From Halobellus ruber (GTDB lineage Archaea > Halobacteriota > Halobacteria > Halobacteriales > Haloferacaceae): a stretch of DNA of 64,000 nt. Within the stretch, counting starts at the first letter, position 1. Each line of letters begins with the position of its first letter. Below, in pieces: positions 55,098 to 63,987 of the stretch. The notes beneath the pieces were generated by a model. It saw only the letters and a program-made list of their open reading frames with translations. It ran no database searches and was not told where the DNA came from. The stretch covers positions 496,001 through 560,000 of the forward strand of contig NZ_JACKXD010000003.1 in the NCBI RefSeq assembly GCF_014212355.1, read 5' to 3'. A program made the translations under genes and the position numbers.

Positions 55098-55558
55098 CGG
55101 CCGAGTCGACGCTGTCGGGCTCCCGGTAGTCCAGTTCCTCGCCGGGGAGCACGAGCACCGGGACCGGCGAGAGCCTGAGCACGCGGTCGGTCGTGCTCCC
55201 GAGGAGCGCGCGTGCGAGCCCCCGTCGACCCCGACTCCCGAGCACGACCAGATCCGCGTCGACGGCGTCGATCCGGTCGAGGATTGCCTGATACGGCGTC
55301 CCACGGAGGACGGGGGTTTCGACGGCGACGTCCGCCTCCCGGGCGCGGTCGGCGACCGTCTCGACGTGGCGTTCGGCCTCTGTCTCGTAGCCGTCGAGTA
55401 GGGCCTCGCTCGAGTTCGGCCGCCGAGAGGGTGCCGACGTCGACGACGGAGATGACCGAGAGCGTGGCGCCGGCGTCCCGCGCGAGTTCGACGGCGTGGT
55501 CGGCGGCCGCGTCGCTCGGTGCGCTCCCGTCGACGGGGACGAGGGTGGTCTCGTACAT
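55090..55558 (-). pseudogene. Universal stress protein gene with an internal frameshift
   Basis: From ATG 55558 it reads MYETTLVPVDGSAPSDAAAD, through VISVVDVGTLSAAELE. After that the frame changes near 55413 to SSEALLDGYETEAERHVETV ADRAREADVAVETPVLRGTP, followed by LVVLGSRGRRGLARALLGST TDRVLRLSPVPVLVLPGEE and a stop at 55090. Joined, it is a normal ATP-binding USP of about 155 residues. A single indel (one base gained or two lost) separates the halves. It may be a real pseudogene or a sequencing error. Its stop overlaps the start of truA, so it was once coupled to it. Confidence 0.75.
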
Positions 55559-55627
55559 ACCCGTCCATACGCGAGCCACGGCAAAACGTCGTCGTGCGCA
55601 GGAGCCACGGCTACGGCGGGGCGGGCC

Positions 55628-56923
55628 TCACTCGAAGTCCGCAAACGTCGGCGATCGGGCGTCGCCCGGGAACGACTCGGCCGGGACGGTGGTCTGGTCG
55701 CCGGAGGCCATATCCTTCACCGTCACCTCGCCGTTTTCGAGGTCGCGCTCGCCGACGATCACGACCGTCTCGGCGTTGACCCCGTCGGCGTAGTTCATCT
55801 GCGCGCCGAAGCTCCGGTCGGAGACGTCGACCTCGACGACGTTGCCGCCCCCCCGGAGGTCGCGGGCGATCCGGGCGGCCACGTCGCGGGTGTCGCCGAC
55901 GGTCAGCACGTAGTAGTCGGTCGCAAGCGACTCCTCGGGCCAGACGCCGGCGCGCTGACAGAGGAGCGACAGCGGCGCCAATCCGGGGGCGACGCCGACC
56001 GCAGGGGTGGGCTGGCCGCCGAAGCTCTCGATGAGGTCGTCGTACCGGCCGCCGCCGAACACGGATCGCGAAACCTCGCCGGTGGAGTCGAAACACTCGA
56101 AGACGACGCCGGTGTAGTAATCGAGTCCACGGGCGGTCGAAAGCGACACCTCGCAGAACTCGCCGGCGCCGAAGTCCGCGGCCGCGTCGAGGACGTTCCG
56201 GAGGTTTCCGACCGCCGCCTCGACCTCGCTGCCGCCGAACTCGGCGATCTCGTCGAGGTCGGCGGCCGTCACCAGGTCGTCGAACGACTCCGCCTGGTCG
56301 TAGGAGAGCCCGGCGTCCGAGAGCAGCCCCAGGTACTCGCCGCGGTCGACCTTCTCGCGTTTGTCGACCGCGCGGATGGCGTCGCGTTCGTCGACGTCGG
56401 CGTCGAACGCCCGGAACAACTCCCCGAGGATGTCGCGGTGGGAGACCCGGAACTCGAAGTCGTCGTCGGTGAGCCCCAGGTCGGTCAAGGCGTCGGCGGC
56501 GAACGCCAGGATCTCCGCGTCGGCCTCGGGCGCCGCGGACCCGAAGATGTCGACGTTGGTCTGGTAGAACTCGCGGAACCGACCCTGCTGGACCTGCTCG
56601 TACCGCCAAAAGGGGCGGGTTGAAACCCACTTGATCGGCTTCGAGAGCGCCTGCTGTTTTGCGACCACCATCCGGGCGACCGTGGGCGTCAGCTCCGGCG
56701 TCAGCGACACCTCGCGGCCGCCCTGGTCCTCGAAGGCGTAGAGCTCCTCGACGATCCCTTCACCGCTTTTGTCGACGTACATCTCCGTCCGCTCCAAGGC
56801 GGGGGTGTCGATCTCGCGGAAGCCGTAGCGGGCGGCGGCGTCCTCCAGGGTGTCGATGACCGCTCGGCGGGCGGCCATCTCCTCGGGGTAGAAGTCGCGA
56901 AACCCCTTGAGTCGGTCGTACAT
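55628..56923 (-). CDS. hisS: Histidyl-tRNA synthetase
   Basis: A 431-residue class II aminoacyl-tRNA synthetase. Motif 1 lies around the N-terminus (KGFRDFYPEEMAARRAVIDT), motif 2 in FWRYEQVQQGRFREFYQTNV, the His-specific GLDYYTGVVFE segment near residue 265, and motif 3 GGGRYDDL. The C-terminal anticodon-binding domain starts about residue 330 (YYVLTVGDTRDVAARIARDL). The start MYDRLKGFRDFYPEE is usual. Confidence 0.95.
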   Translation of the reverse strand: MYDRLKGFRDFYPEEMAARRAVIDTLEDAAARYGFREIDTPALERTEMYVDKSGEGIVEELYAFEDQGGREVSLTPELTPTVARMVVAKQQALSKPIKWVSTRPFWRYEQVQQGRFREFYQTNVDIFGSAAPEADAEILAFAADALTDLGLTDDDFEFRVSHRDILGELFRAFDADVDERDAIRAVDKREKVDRGEYLGLLSDAGLSYDQAESFDDLVTAADLDEIAEFGGSEVEAAVGNLRNVLDAAADFGAGEFCEVSLSTARGLDYYTGVVFECFDSTGEVSRSVFGGGRYDDLIESFGGQPTPAVGVAPGLAPLSLLCQRAGVWPEESLATDYYVLTVGDTRDVAARIARDLRGGGNVVEVDVSDRSFGAQMNYADGVNAETVVIVGERDLENGEVTVKDMASGDQTTVPAESFPGDARSPTFADFE

Positions 56924-56993
56924 ACCGCCCGGTTCGGCGGTGTCGCGCTTGAAACTGTTGAAGCGGGGGCGCGCGACTGCCACAATCGCTCGC

Positions 56994-58196
56994 TCACCGC
57001 TCGATCGGATACAGCCGCGTCCAAAACCGGCCGGCGATGTAAAGCCCGCCGCGGACGACCGTCGCGTCGAGGACCCGCCGGAGGTTGCCGTCCCACCCGC
57101 AGCCGTCGGTGTGTTCGGTCTCGACCAGCCGATCCCGAGCCGTCCGCTCGCCGTCGACGATCCGGTGGCGGTGGCCGGTCCGGTCGATCGCGAACACGGT
57201 CTCCCCGGCGACCGCGACGCCGTCGACCGGGACCTCGGCGTCGTAGGTCCACCGCGGCGCGCCGGTCTCGGCGTCGATCCCGCCGTCGATGTCGGTCGCA
57301 AGCGCGGCAACGCGGCCCTCGGCGCCGCCGACGTAGAGGGTGTCGCCGCTGTGGGCGAGGCTGGTCGCGTCGCGGACCGGGTTTCGCGTCCGGCGGATCG
57401 TCGCGTCGGGAACGTCGACGAACGCGACGGTCCCGTCGTCGGCGACGACCGCGAGGACGCCGTCGGCGACAATCGAGACCGGTTGGGTGACGCGGTCCGG
57501 AAGCGAAACCCCCCACAGCGACTCCCCAGTCGCGGGGTCGAGCCCGTGGAGGACGCCCTGGCGTGCGGCGGCGACGACGACGCCCGAGGCGAGCGCCGGG
57601 CCGGTCCACACCTGCCCCGAAACCGGGGTCGCCCACACCTCCGAGCCGTCGTTGCGGTCCAAAGCGACCACGCGGTGGGCGAACTCGTCGGGATCCGTGG
57701 GGTCGGCGTTCGGATCCGTCGAGTGGGAGACGCCGACGAGGACCCGGTCGCCGGTCACCAGGGGCTGTCCCCACGCGCCGCCGCCGTGTTCCTCCCGACC
57801 GCCGGGGTCGTAGATCCACCGCCGCTCGCCCGTGTCGGCGTCGAGCGCGCGGACCGTGTCGCGGCCGGTGCCGACGTAGACGGTGTCGTCGACACGGACG
57901 GGGACGCCGAACCCCCCGCCCTCCGCGACGACCGCCCACTGGACCTGTGCGCTGAACGGTTCGACCGCGGCGAGCCGGTGGTCGGTGCTGCTGCCGGTGA
58001 CGCCGTACCCCTCCGGAAGCAGGAGGTCGTTCCCGCTCCGGACCGTGGGGCCGAGCCGTCGCCGGCCGACGTACGTCCACTGCGGTTCGACGAACGGCCG
58101 ACACCGGGTGCGCTCGGCGAGGGCCCACCCGCCGGCGCCGACCGCGCCGGCCGTACCGACCGCTGCGAGGAGGCGTCTGCGGGACCAATCGAGCAC
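56994..58196 (-). CDS. Exported PQQ-type beta-propeller protein
   Basis: A 400-residue protein with a Tat-like signal (WSRRRLLAAVGTAGAVGAGG) and repeated PQQ-type blades: VRALDADTGERRWIYDPG, VVALDRNDGSEVWATPVSG and GLDPATGESLWGVSLPD, and a few less regular ones. No dehydrogenase or calcium-PQQ signature is seen, so it may be a binding scaffold like BamB-type proteins. It precedes hisS on the same strand. Substrate unknown. Confidence 0.75.
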   Translation of the reverse strand: MLDWSRRRLLAAVGTAGAVGAGGWALAERTRCRPFVEPQWTYVGRRRLGPTVRSGNDLLLPEGYGVTGSSTDHRLAAVEPFSAQVQWAVVAEGGGFGVPVRVDDTVYVGTGRDTVRALDADTGERRWIYDPGGREEHGGGAWGQPLVTGDRVLVGVSHSTDPNADPTDPDEFAHRVVALDRNDGSEVWATPVSGQVWTGPALASGVVVAAARQGVLHGLDPATGESLWGVSLPDRVTQPVSIVADGVLAVVADDGTVAFVDVPDATIRRTRNPVRDATSLAHSGDTLYVGGAEGRVAALATDIDGGIDAETGAPRWTYDAEVPVDGVAVAGETVFAIDRTGHRHRIVDGERTARDRLVETEHTDGCGWDGNLRRVLDATVVRGGLYIAGRFWTRLYPIER

Positions 58197-58250
58197 GTGA
58201 GAGGTGAGGGCACCGATCGACTAAGCTTCTGTGACGCCCAGCGGGGACCT

Positions 58251-59132
58251 TCACGCCGCGATCAGCCCGACGCCGACCACCGCCAGCCCCGCGGCCGCAA
58301 GCCGGATCCCGAACGCCTCCTCGCGGAGAACGATCCCGCCGAGCACGACCGCGACCACCGCCTGCGTGTTGATGATCGGCGACGCGATCGACGCCGGAAC
58401 CACGGAGAACGCAAGCGACGTCGCGTGCTCCGCGACCGCGACCAGCCCCCCCGCGAGGACGAACCGCGGGGCGGCCTCCCGGAGCGACACCCACTCCCTG
58501 ATCGCGAGCGGGAACACGACGGCGAGCACCCCGCCGAGCAAAAGCGGCACCCACGCCGTCAGCGGGATCCCGTACTCCTGGAGCACCAGCCGCTTGCCGA
58601 CGTCGCCGAGCGCGAAACACGCCGCGCTCGCCAGCGCGAGTTGCGCTGCGCGGGCGGTTGCGGCCTTCCGGAGCGGGTCGAGCAGCGGTCCGGTCCGGTA
58701 GTTCGCGACGTACACCGCGAGGGTCGCCACCACGACGCCGGCGACTTCCAGCGGCGTCAGTCGCTGGTGGAGCACCAGCACCTCGATCGGGAGCACGAAC
58801 GCGGGGATGATCTTGCTGATCGGCGCGACGTAGGAGACCGCGCCCAGATCGAGCGCACGGAGAAAGAGGAGAAACGCGGCCGCGGTGGCGACGATCGTGC
58901 CGGCCGTGACCGCTGCCTCGACGGCACCGATCGCCGCCGGCGCCGGGAGCCGACTGAACCCCCCGCGGGTCGCGGTGATCGGGAGGTACCACGCGATCGC
59001 CGCGGCGTTGATGCCGACGGTCAAGACGGTCCCGGGATACGCCGCAAAGTACCGCTTGAGCGCGAAGATGTAGCCGCCCCAGAGGACCGCCGCCACGACG
59101 GCGTACCCGACGCCAGGTCCCGGAGGGAACAC
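58251..59132 (-). CDS. EamA-family transporter
   Basis: A 293-residue protein with ten membrane helices in two EamA halves: YAVVAAVLWGGYIFALKRYF starts the first; VSYVAPISKIIPAFVLPIEV with the family's VxPISK signature lies near 120; SPIINTQAVVAVVLGGIVLR EEAFGIR ends the second. It probably exports or imports a metabolite. Adjacent genes on this strand give no clear hint. Confidence 0.8.
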   Translation of the reverse strand: MFPPGPGVGYAVVAAVLWGGYIFALKRYFAAYPGTVLTVGINAAAIAWYLPITATRGGFSRLPAPAAIGAVEAAVTAGTIVATAAAFLLFLRALDLGAVSYVAPISKIIPAFVLPIEVLVLHQRLTPLEVAGVVVATLAVYVANYRTGPLLDPLRKAATARAAQLALASAACFALGDVGKRLVLQEYGIPLTAWVPLLLGGVLAVVFPLAIREWVSLREAAPRFVLAGGLVAVAEHATSLAFSVVPASIASPIINTQAVVAVVLGGIVLREEAFGIRLAAAGLAVVGVGLIAA

Positions 59133-59189
59133 GGTCGCGAGTGGACGGCGACAGCCAAAACCCGTTCGGTTCCGGCGGGGGAAAGCCGG

Positions 59190-59789
59190 CTACTCGGCGT
59201 CGCGCATCCCGCGGACGTACGACTGTTCGTGATCCGGAAACACCGAGTCGACCGCGTCGGTGCCGTGCTCGGCCGCGAGCAACGCCCGGAGTTCGGTCTC
59301 GTAGTCGCCTTTCGGGACCTCCGCGGAGGGGCCGGTCTCGACCCGGAGGGTCTCGTCGGCCAGCCGGTCGACGGCGTGGCGGCCCAGCCCCGCCAGCGGC
59401 GAGAGGTAGTCGATCCCGTGTCTGTCTTCGAGGCTTTGAGCCTGCGCCCGGGAGACGGTCGGCACCCGGTCGTCGCGGCGGGTCCCGTCGGCGACGGCGT
59501 CGACGTCGAGGTCGGCCGCACGCTCCAGGGCGTGTTCGTGGACGTGCTGGATCCCGTTACGCGGGTAACCGTCCTCGAGCATCAGGTCGGCGGCGGCCTC
59601 GGCGACCGAGCGGTCCAGGTCGACGGGCTCGAAGGCGTACCCCAGCCGGTCGGCGGCGGCCTCGGCGCGGGTCCAGTCGTCGGTGATGCCGAACCGGCCG
59701 GTCACCAGCCGGACGTCGTAGAAGGAATCCAGGAACAGGGCGGCGAGCGTGGAGTCCTTCCCGCCGCTGTAAAGGAGCGCGAGGTCCAC
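59190..59789 (-). CDS. N-type ATP-pyrophosphatase family protein (PP-loop)
   Basis: A 199-residue protein beginning MDLALLYSGGKDSTLAALFL, a clear PP-loop (SGGKDS). VADGTRRDDRVPTVSRAQAQ and LSPLAGLGRHAVDRLADETL follow as in nucleotide alpha-hydrolase relatives (DUF7411-type in haloarchaea, from memory). Such proteins adenylate or thiolate substrates, often tRNA. The next gene's start is three bases past this gene's start, so it is likely in an operon with the PDCD5-like gene. Confidence 0.75.
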   Translation of the reverse strand: MDLALLYSGGKDSTLAALFLDSFYDVRLVTGRFGITDDWTRAEAAADRLGYAFEPVDLDRSVAEAAADLMLEDGYPRNGIQHVHEHALERAADLDVDAVADGTRRDDRVPTVSRAQAQSLEDRHGIDYLSPLAGLGRHAVDRLADETLRVETGPSAEVPKGDYETELRALLAAEHGTDAVDSVFPDHEQSYVRGMRDAE

Positions 59790-59791
59790 CG

Positions 59792-60154
59792 CTACCGGCG
59801 CCGGATGTCGAAGCTCTTCGATTCGGGTTGGAGTTCCCGCAGCAGGTCCTGCATCTGTTCGTCGTCGATGCGATCCTGGATTCGACCGCTCTGTGCGAGG
59901 GCGGTCAGCTGTTTCTTCACCGACTCCGCGAACTCGGGTTTCGACATCTCGATGGCGTTCAGCCGCTGTCGGGCGTCGTCGGTAAGGTACTGTTTCAGCA
60001 TCGCCTCCTGTTTGGCCTCGGCCTGTTCGCGGGCCGCCTCCTGCTGGGCCTGGGCGTCGGCGCCGCCTCCCTGACCTTCGGCCTGCTCTCGGAGCTGCTG
60101 TTTCTTCTGTTCTCGGAGTTCCTCGAGTCGGTCGTCGTCGGGAGTTCCACTCAT
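59792..60154 (-). CDS. PDCD5-family DNA-binding protein
   Basis: A 120-residue all-helical basic protein: [20 protein letters not shown], a Gln/Ala-rich part (about 30-50), [40 protein letters not shown] and [21 protein letters not shown] end. This is the archaeal PDCD5 (MTH1615) family. It is encoded between rps19e and the PP-loop gene on the same strand, an arrangement common in haloarchaea. It may bind DNA or ribosomes. Confidence 0.85.
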   Translation of the reverse strand: MSGTPDDDRLEELREQKKQQLREQAEGQGGGADAQAQQEAAREQAEAKQEAMLKQYLTDDARQRLNAIEMSKPEFAESVKKQLTALAQSGRIQDRIDDEQMQDLLRELQPESKSFDIRRR

Positions 60155-60255
60155 CAGTTTCGAATTTCGGCGGAGCAGTAAAAACCGTTACGTCGGCGCG
60201 GTCGGCGAGCCGGACTGTGGGGTGGGCTGCGCCGACAACCGCAAGCGGCTGCCGA

Positions 60256-60711
60256 CTACGCGTAGCGTTCGAGTTCCGGCCGGTCGAGTTCGTCGAGGAC
60301 GTCGTTGGCGGCGTTGTCCAGGAAGCTTCGGCCCTCGGGCGTGATGCGGCGACCCTGGCCCTTCGCGGTCTGGACGAGCCCTTCCTCCTCGAGCTGCTGG
60401 AGCGCGGTGCGGATGATCTTCTTGCTCCCGGTGGCGGAGCTGTTGCCGGCGACGCGGTACCGGTTGGAGCCGCGCTTGCGCCCGCCGTACTCGGTCGCGA
60501 GGCGGTCGACGCCGATCGGCCCCTTCTTAGCCACCTTCCGGAGGAGCGACGCCGAGCGCACGTACCAGAAGTCGTCCTGTTCGGGGGGGAGTTCGCGGCT
60601 GTGGCCGGTCTTGGCGAACTCGATCCACTCCGGCTGCTCGATGCGATCCGTAAGGCGGTCGGCGACGTCCTCGATGAGGGCGTCGGCCGGAACGTCGTAG
60701 ACGCTTACCAT
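60256..60711 (-). CDS. rps19e: Ribosomal protein S19e
   Basis: A 151-residue protein: SVYDVPADALIEDVADRLTD at the start, FWYVRSASLLRKVAKKGPIG VDRLATEYGGRKRGSNRYRV in the middle and QGRRITPEGRSFLDNAAN at the end. This is a full-length archaeal S19e, a small-subunit protein shared with eukaryotes and absent from bacteria. It supports the archaeal origin of the window. Confidence 0.95.
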   Translation of the reverse strand: MVSVYDVPADALIEDVADRLTDRIEQPEWIEFAKTGHSRELPPEQDDFWYVRSASLLRKVAKKGPIGVDRLATEYGGRKRGSNRYRVAGNSSATGSKKIIRTALQQLEEEGLVQTAKGQGRRITPEGRSFLDNAANDVLDELDRPELERYA

Positions 60712-60817
60712 ATCCTTCAGTTCCCGACGGCGTCGTTTAAAGCCATCGTATCGGGGCTACGGCGCGTGAGACGGTCGTTCGTACCGTCGGTAGATGCTGC
60801 TCGACCGACGGTCGTTG

Positions 60818-61867
60818 TCACTCCGGATCGGCACGGAGTCCCGGGCCGACGCCGATCCACGCCACCGCCACCCCGCCGACGAGGACGGGGATCCAGTAGA
60901 CCGCACCCCGGAAGATCACGACGGCCGCGACGGCGGCGGCTTCGGTCACCTGCGGCAGCGGCGCCGCCAGGAGCAACAGCACGAGAACGGTCTCGATCCC
61001 GCCCGCGCCGCCGGGCAACGGCGTGACCCCCGCGATCGCGCCGATGGGGACGACCACGAGCACGACCGACAGCGGCACGCTCACGCCGATGGCCTCGAAC
61101 GCCGCCCGGAGCGCGACCGTCTGTGCGAGCCACCCGGCGGTGGAGGCCGCCAGCGCGACCGCCAGCCGCCGCGGGCTGTCGGCGACCCGCTCGATCGCCC
61201 GGAAGAAGCCGTCGATGCGCTCCTCGATCCCCTCGGGCGTCGGGACGGGAACCCGCGGGAGCCGCCGGGCGAGCGCGCGGATGATCGGCGTGAGCCCGTC
61301 GACGAGCCGGGCTTCGAGCCGGTAGCGACGCCGCCAGCCGAGGTAAACCAGGCCGGGAACCAGGATCGCGAGGGCGACCACCCCGCCGACAGCGGCGAGC
61401 AGGTTCCGGTTGGCGCCCAGCGCGACCTCGGTGGCGAAGTAGCCCGCGCCCAGGAGCGCGATCGTGATCGAGGGCACGAAGTTCAGCGTGTCCACGCTCG
61501 CGATCGCGGCGAGCCCCCGCTCGTACTCGGCGTCCGTGACCCGGGAGATCAGGAAGGCCGTGATCGGCTCGCCGCCGGCCTGGCCGAACGGCGTGACGTT
61601 GTTCGCGAACGTCGCCCCGGAGAACATCAGAAAGGAGGAGGGCAACGTGCGTTCGACGCCGAGCACGCCGAGGACGGTGTACAGCGAGACCGACCACGCC
61701 AGGAGCCACGCCACCGTGGCGCCGATGACGAACGCCAAATCGCTCGTGTCCGCCGCCCGGAGCGTCGCGACGAGTTCGTCGACCCCGGCGAACGTGAACA
61801 GGACGGCGAACACCACGGCGGCCGCGGCGAAACCCACGACCGTGGCACGGAGGTTCGCCCTGACCAT
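60818..61867 (-). CDS. Flippase-like integral membrane protein (LPG synthase TM / UPF0104 family)
   Basis: A 349-residue membrane protein with the family's NNVTPFGQAGGEPITAFLIS segment near residue 83 and PLPGGAGGIETVLVLLLLAA near the C-terminus. About eight helices. It is a paralogue of 1856-2866 but only distantly alike. Its substrate, likely a lipid-linked compound, is unknown. The ATG at 61867 (MVRANLRAT) is chosen; it diverges from thiL 84 bases away. Confidence 0.75.
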   Translation of the reverse strand: MVRANLRATVVGFAAAAVVFAVLFTFAGVDELVATLRAADTSDLAFVIGATVAWLLAWSVSLYTVLGVLGVERTLPSSFLMFSGATFANNVTPFGQAGGEPITAFLISRVTDAEYERGLAAIASVDTLNFVPSITIALLGAGYFATEVALGANRNLLAAVGGVVALAILVPGLVYLGWRRRYRLEARLVDGLTPIIRALARRLPRVPVPTPEGIEERIDGFFRAIERVADSPRRLAVALAASTAGWLAQTVALRAAFEAIGVSVPLSVVLVVVPIGAIAGVTPLPGGAGGIETVLVLLLLAAPLPQVTEAAAVAAVVIFRGAVYWIPVLVGGVAVAWIGVGPGLRADPE

Positions 61868-61951
61868 ACCGGCCGGTCGACCGTTCCGTCTATCAACCCA
61901 TCGAAACCGGTCGTGGGGTGGACTTTTGTCCGCCCGCGCCGGACGCCACGT

Positions 61952-62824
61952 ATGGACGAACGCTCGGCGCTCCGGCGGCTCGCCGCCTCGCTCCCGGCCG
62001 CCGGCGACGACGCCGCCGTGGTCGATGGCCTGGTGGTGACCACCGATATGCTCCACGAGACGACCGACTTTCCGTCGGGGACGACCCGGTACACCGCGGG
62101 GTGGCGATCGGTCGGGGCGTCCCTCTCCGATGTGGCGGCGATGGGCGCCGACGCGACCGCGGCGCTGGCTGCGTACGCGTCGCCGACGCTTGAGGCGGCG
62201 GAACTCGACGCGTTCGTGGAGGGAGCGGTCGATGTCTGCGAGGCAGTCGGCGCGGAGTACGTCGGCGGCGACCTCGACACCGCCGCGGAGTTCACCGCGG
62301 CGACGACGGCGGTGGGCGGGACCGACAGTCCGGTGTGGCGGCGCGGCGCGTCGCCCGGCGAGGTGGTCTGTGTGACCGGCGCGCTCGGGCGGACGGCGGC
62401 GGGGCTCCGCGCGTTCGAGGCCGGCGACGTCGACCGCGGCAACGAGCTGTTTCGATTCCGGCCCCGGATCGACGCCGGACGGGCGCTCGCTCCGTTCGCG
62501 ACCGCGATGATGGACTCCTCGGACGGGCTCGCCCGGTCGCTCCACCAACTCGCCGAGGCGTCGGACGTCGGCTTCGACGTCGATCGGACGGCGGTCCCGG
62601 TCCACGACGCCGCCGACGACTACACTACGGACGCCGCCGACCGGTGGCAACTGGCCGCGACCGTCGGCGAGGACTTCGAGCTCGTGTGTACGCTTCCCCC
62701 GTCGGCCGTCGGCGGGGCTCGGGGTGCGCTCGCAGTCGATCTCCACGTGATCGGCGAGGTGACCGACGGCGGGGTCACGGCGGACGGCGAGCCGCTCGCC
62801 GACGAGGGCTACACCCACGAGTGA
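61952..62824 (+). CDS. thiL: Thiamine-monophosphate kinase (ThiL-type)
   Basis: A 290-residue AIR-synthase-fold kinase. GDDAAVVDGLVVTTDMLHET TDF holds the metal-binding Asp pair, VGASLSDVAAMGADATAALA the second Asp, VGGDLDTAAEFT the third, and MMDSSDGLARSLHQLAEASD the substrate Asp-Ser-Ser. These are ThiL's Mg and ATP sites. It makes thiamine diphosphate from the monophosphate. The protein is slightly shorter at the N-terminus than bacterial ThiL, as usual in archaea. The start at 61952 is the first ATG. Confidence 0.85.
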   Translation: MDERSALRRLAASLPAAGDDAAVVDGLVVTTDMLHETTDFPSGTTRYTAGWRSVGASLSDVAAMGADATAALAAYASPTLEAAELDAFVEGAVDVCEAVGAEYVGGDLDTAAEFTAATTAVGGTDSPVWRRGASPGEVVCVTGALGRTAAGLRAFEAGDVDRGNELFRFRPRIDAGRALAPFATAMMDSSDGLARSLHQLAEASDVGFDVDRTAVPVHDAADDYTTDAADRWQLAATVGEDFELVCTLPPSAVGGARGALAVDLHVIGEVTDGGVTADGEPLADEGYTHE

Positions 62825-62847
62825 CCGGGACCGGGCGTCGCGGAGCC

Positions 62848-63987
62848 TCAGATCGTGGTCACTTCCACCGGCACGATCATAAAGCAGAGAACGCCGAGCG
62901 CGAAGGTGAGGATCCCGACGGCGATCCGCGGGGCGTCGAGCGGCGAGTCGTCGATCGGGTTCGCGGGGCCTTTGAACGCGATGAACGCCGACAGCAGCCC
63001 CCAGAAGCCCCAGAGTCCGACCGACTCGTTGAGCCCATAGCCCAGCCCGTAGTGGAGGTACGCCGCGATCCCGAAGAGGCCGGCGGGCACGAGCGCCGCG
63101 ACCCGTTCCTGGGACTCGCCGAGCATCGCCCGCAGGATGTGACCGCCGTCGAGTTGGCCCACCGGGAGCAGGTTCAGGACGGTGAAGAACATCCCGACCC
63201 ACCCGCCGATGATGACGGGGTTGACCGCAACCGCGGGGTCGGCGTACTCGGTCGGTTCGCCGAGAAGCGTCGCGATGATGTCCAGAAGCGGCGGGTTGTT
63301 GAACACCAGCGCCCGCCCGGTCCCTTCGAGCGCCCACGGCGGGACTTCGACCGGGGGCAGCGACAGCCCGATCGCGGTGACGACGATCGTCGCCGCCAGC
63401 CCCGCGAGCGGCCCCGCAACGCCGATGTCGAACAGGGTCTTCCGGTCGGGCATCTGGCCGCGCATCCGGATGATCGCCCCGAGCGTTCCGAACGGGAAGA
63501 CGAACGGGATCACGTAGGGTAACGAGACGTCGACGCCGTGGTACCGCCCCAGGGCGTAGTGGCCGAGTTCGTGAGTCGCGAGCACGCCCAGTATGGCGGC
63601 GGTGAACGGCCACGCCCGAAGGAGGACGAGCGGGTTCGCGCGGATGTCCGACAGCGGGATGTAGTACCACGTGAGCGCGCCGACGAGCAGCGTCGAGACC
63701 ACAGTCGCGAGGAGCAGGCCGATGTTCGTCCAGGGGATCCCGTCGATCCCGTCCGTGACGGGGCGGGCGACCACCACGTCGGACCGGCCGGTGCCGCCGG
63801 TCGACACCTGCACCTCGTAGCCGGCCTCGCGGAACGGGGTCCACACCTCCTGTACCAGCATCTGTTCGGGGACGAGCGACTCGCCGTAGAACAACACCCG
63901 ATCGCCGTCGCGGCGCGTCTCACGGAGGTGAAAGACGGAGCGAAGGGCGTCGACCGGCGGCTCGGACGCCGAGTCGGACGGTTCCAT
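62848..63987 (-). CDS. Site-2 protease family (M50) membrane metalloprotease
   Basis: A 379-residue membrane protein with the M50 active site ATHELGHYALGRYHG (HExxH, about residue 140) and, in the later helix, NLLPVGQLDGGHILRAMLG (the NPxPxxxLDG variant with the third zinc ligand Asp). The first 90 residues form a cytoplasmic alpha/beta domain (VLFYGESLVPEQMLVQEVWT). It cuts membrane proteins within the membrane; the target is unknown. The ATG at 63987 lies 13 bases from the window end, so the gene is complete. Confidence 0.9.
   Translation of the reverse strand: MEPSDSASEPPVDALRSVFHLRETRRDGDRVLFYGESLVPEQMLVQEVWTPFREAGYEVQVSTGGTGRSDVVVARPVTDGIDGIPWTNIGLLLATVVSTLLVGALTWYYIPLSDIRANPLVLLRAWPFTAAILGVLATHELGHYALGRYHGVDVSLPYVIPFVFPFGTLGAIIRMRGQMPDRKTLFDIGVAGPLAGLAATIVVTAIGLSLPPVEVPPWALEGTGRALVFNNPPLLDIIATLLGEPTEYADPAVAVNPVIIGGWVGMFFTVLNLLPVGQLDGGHILRAMLGESQERVAALVPAGLFGIAAYLHYGLGYGLNESVGLWGFWGLLSAFIAFKGPANPIDDSPLDAPRIAVGILTFALGVLCFMIVPVEVTTI

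Noticed and set aside
56907..60074. A 1055-codon open frame on the plus strand
   Set aside because: It is antisense to the start of the PQQ protein, EamA, PP-loop and PDCD5 genes, all with recognisable families. Long reverse frames are common at this GC content.
61868..63844. Upstream extension of the flippase-like gene to about 1000 codons
   Set aside because: It would run antisense through thiL and the site-2 protease. The protein from the ATG at 61867 is a complete family member.
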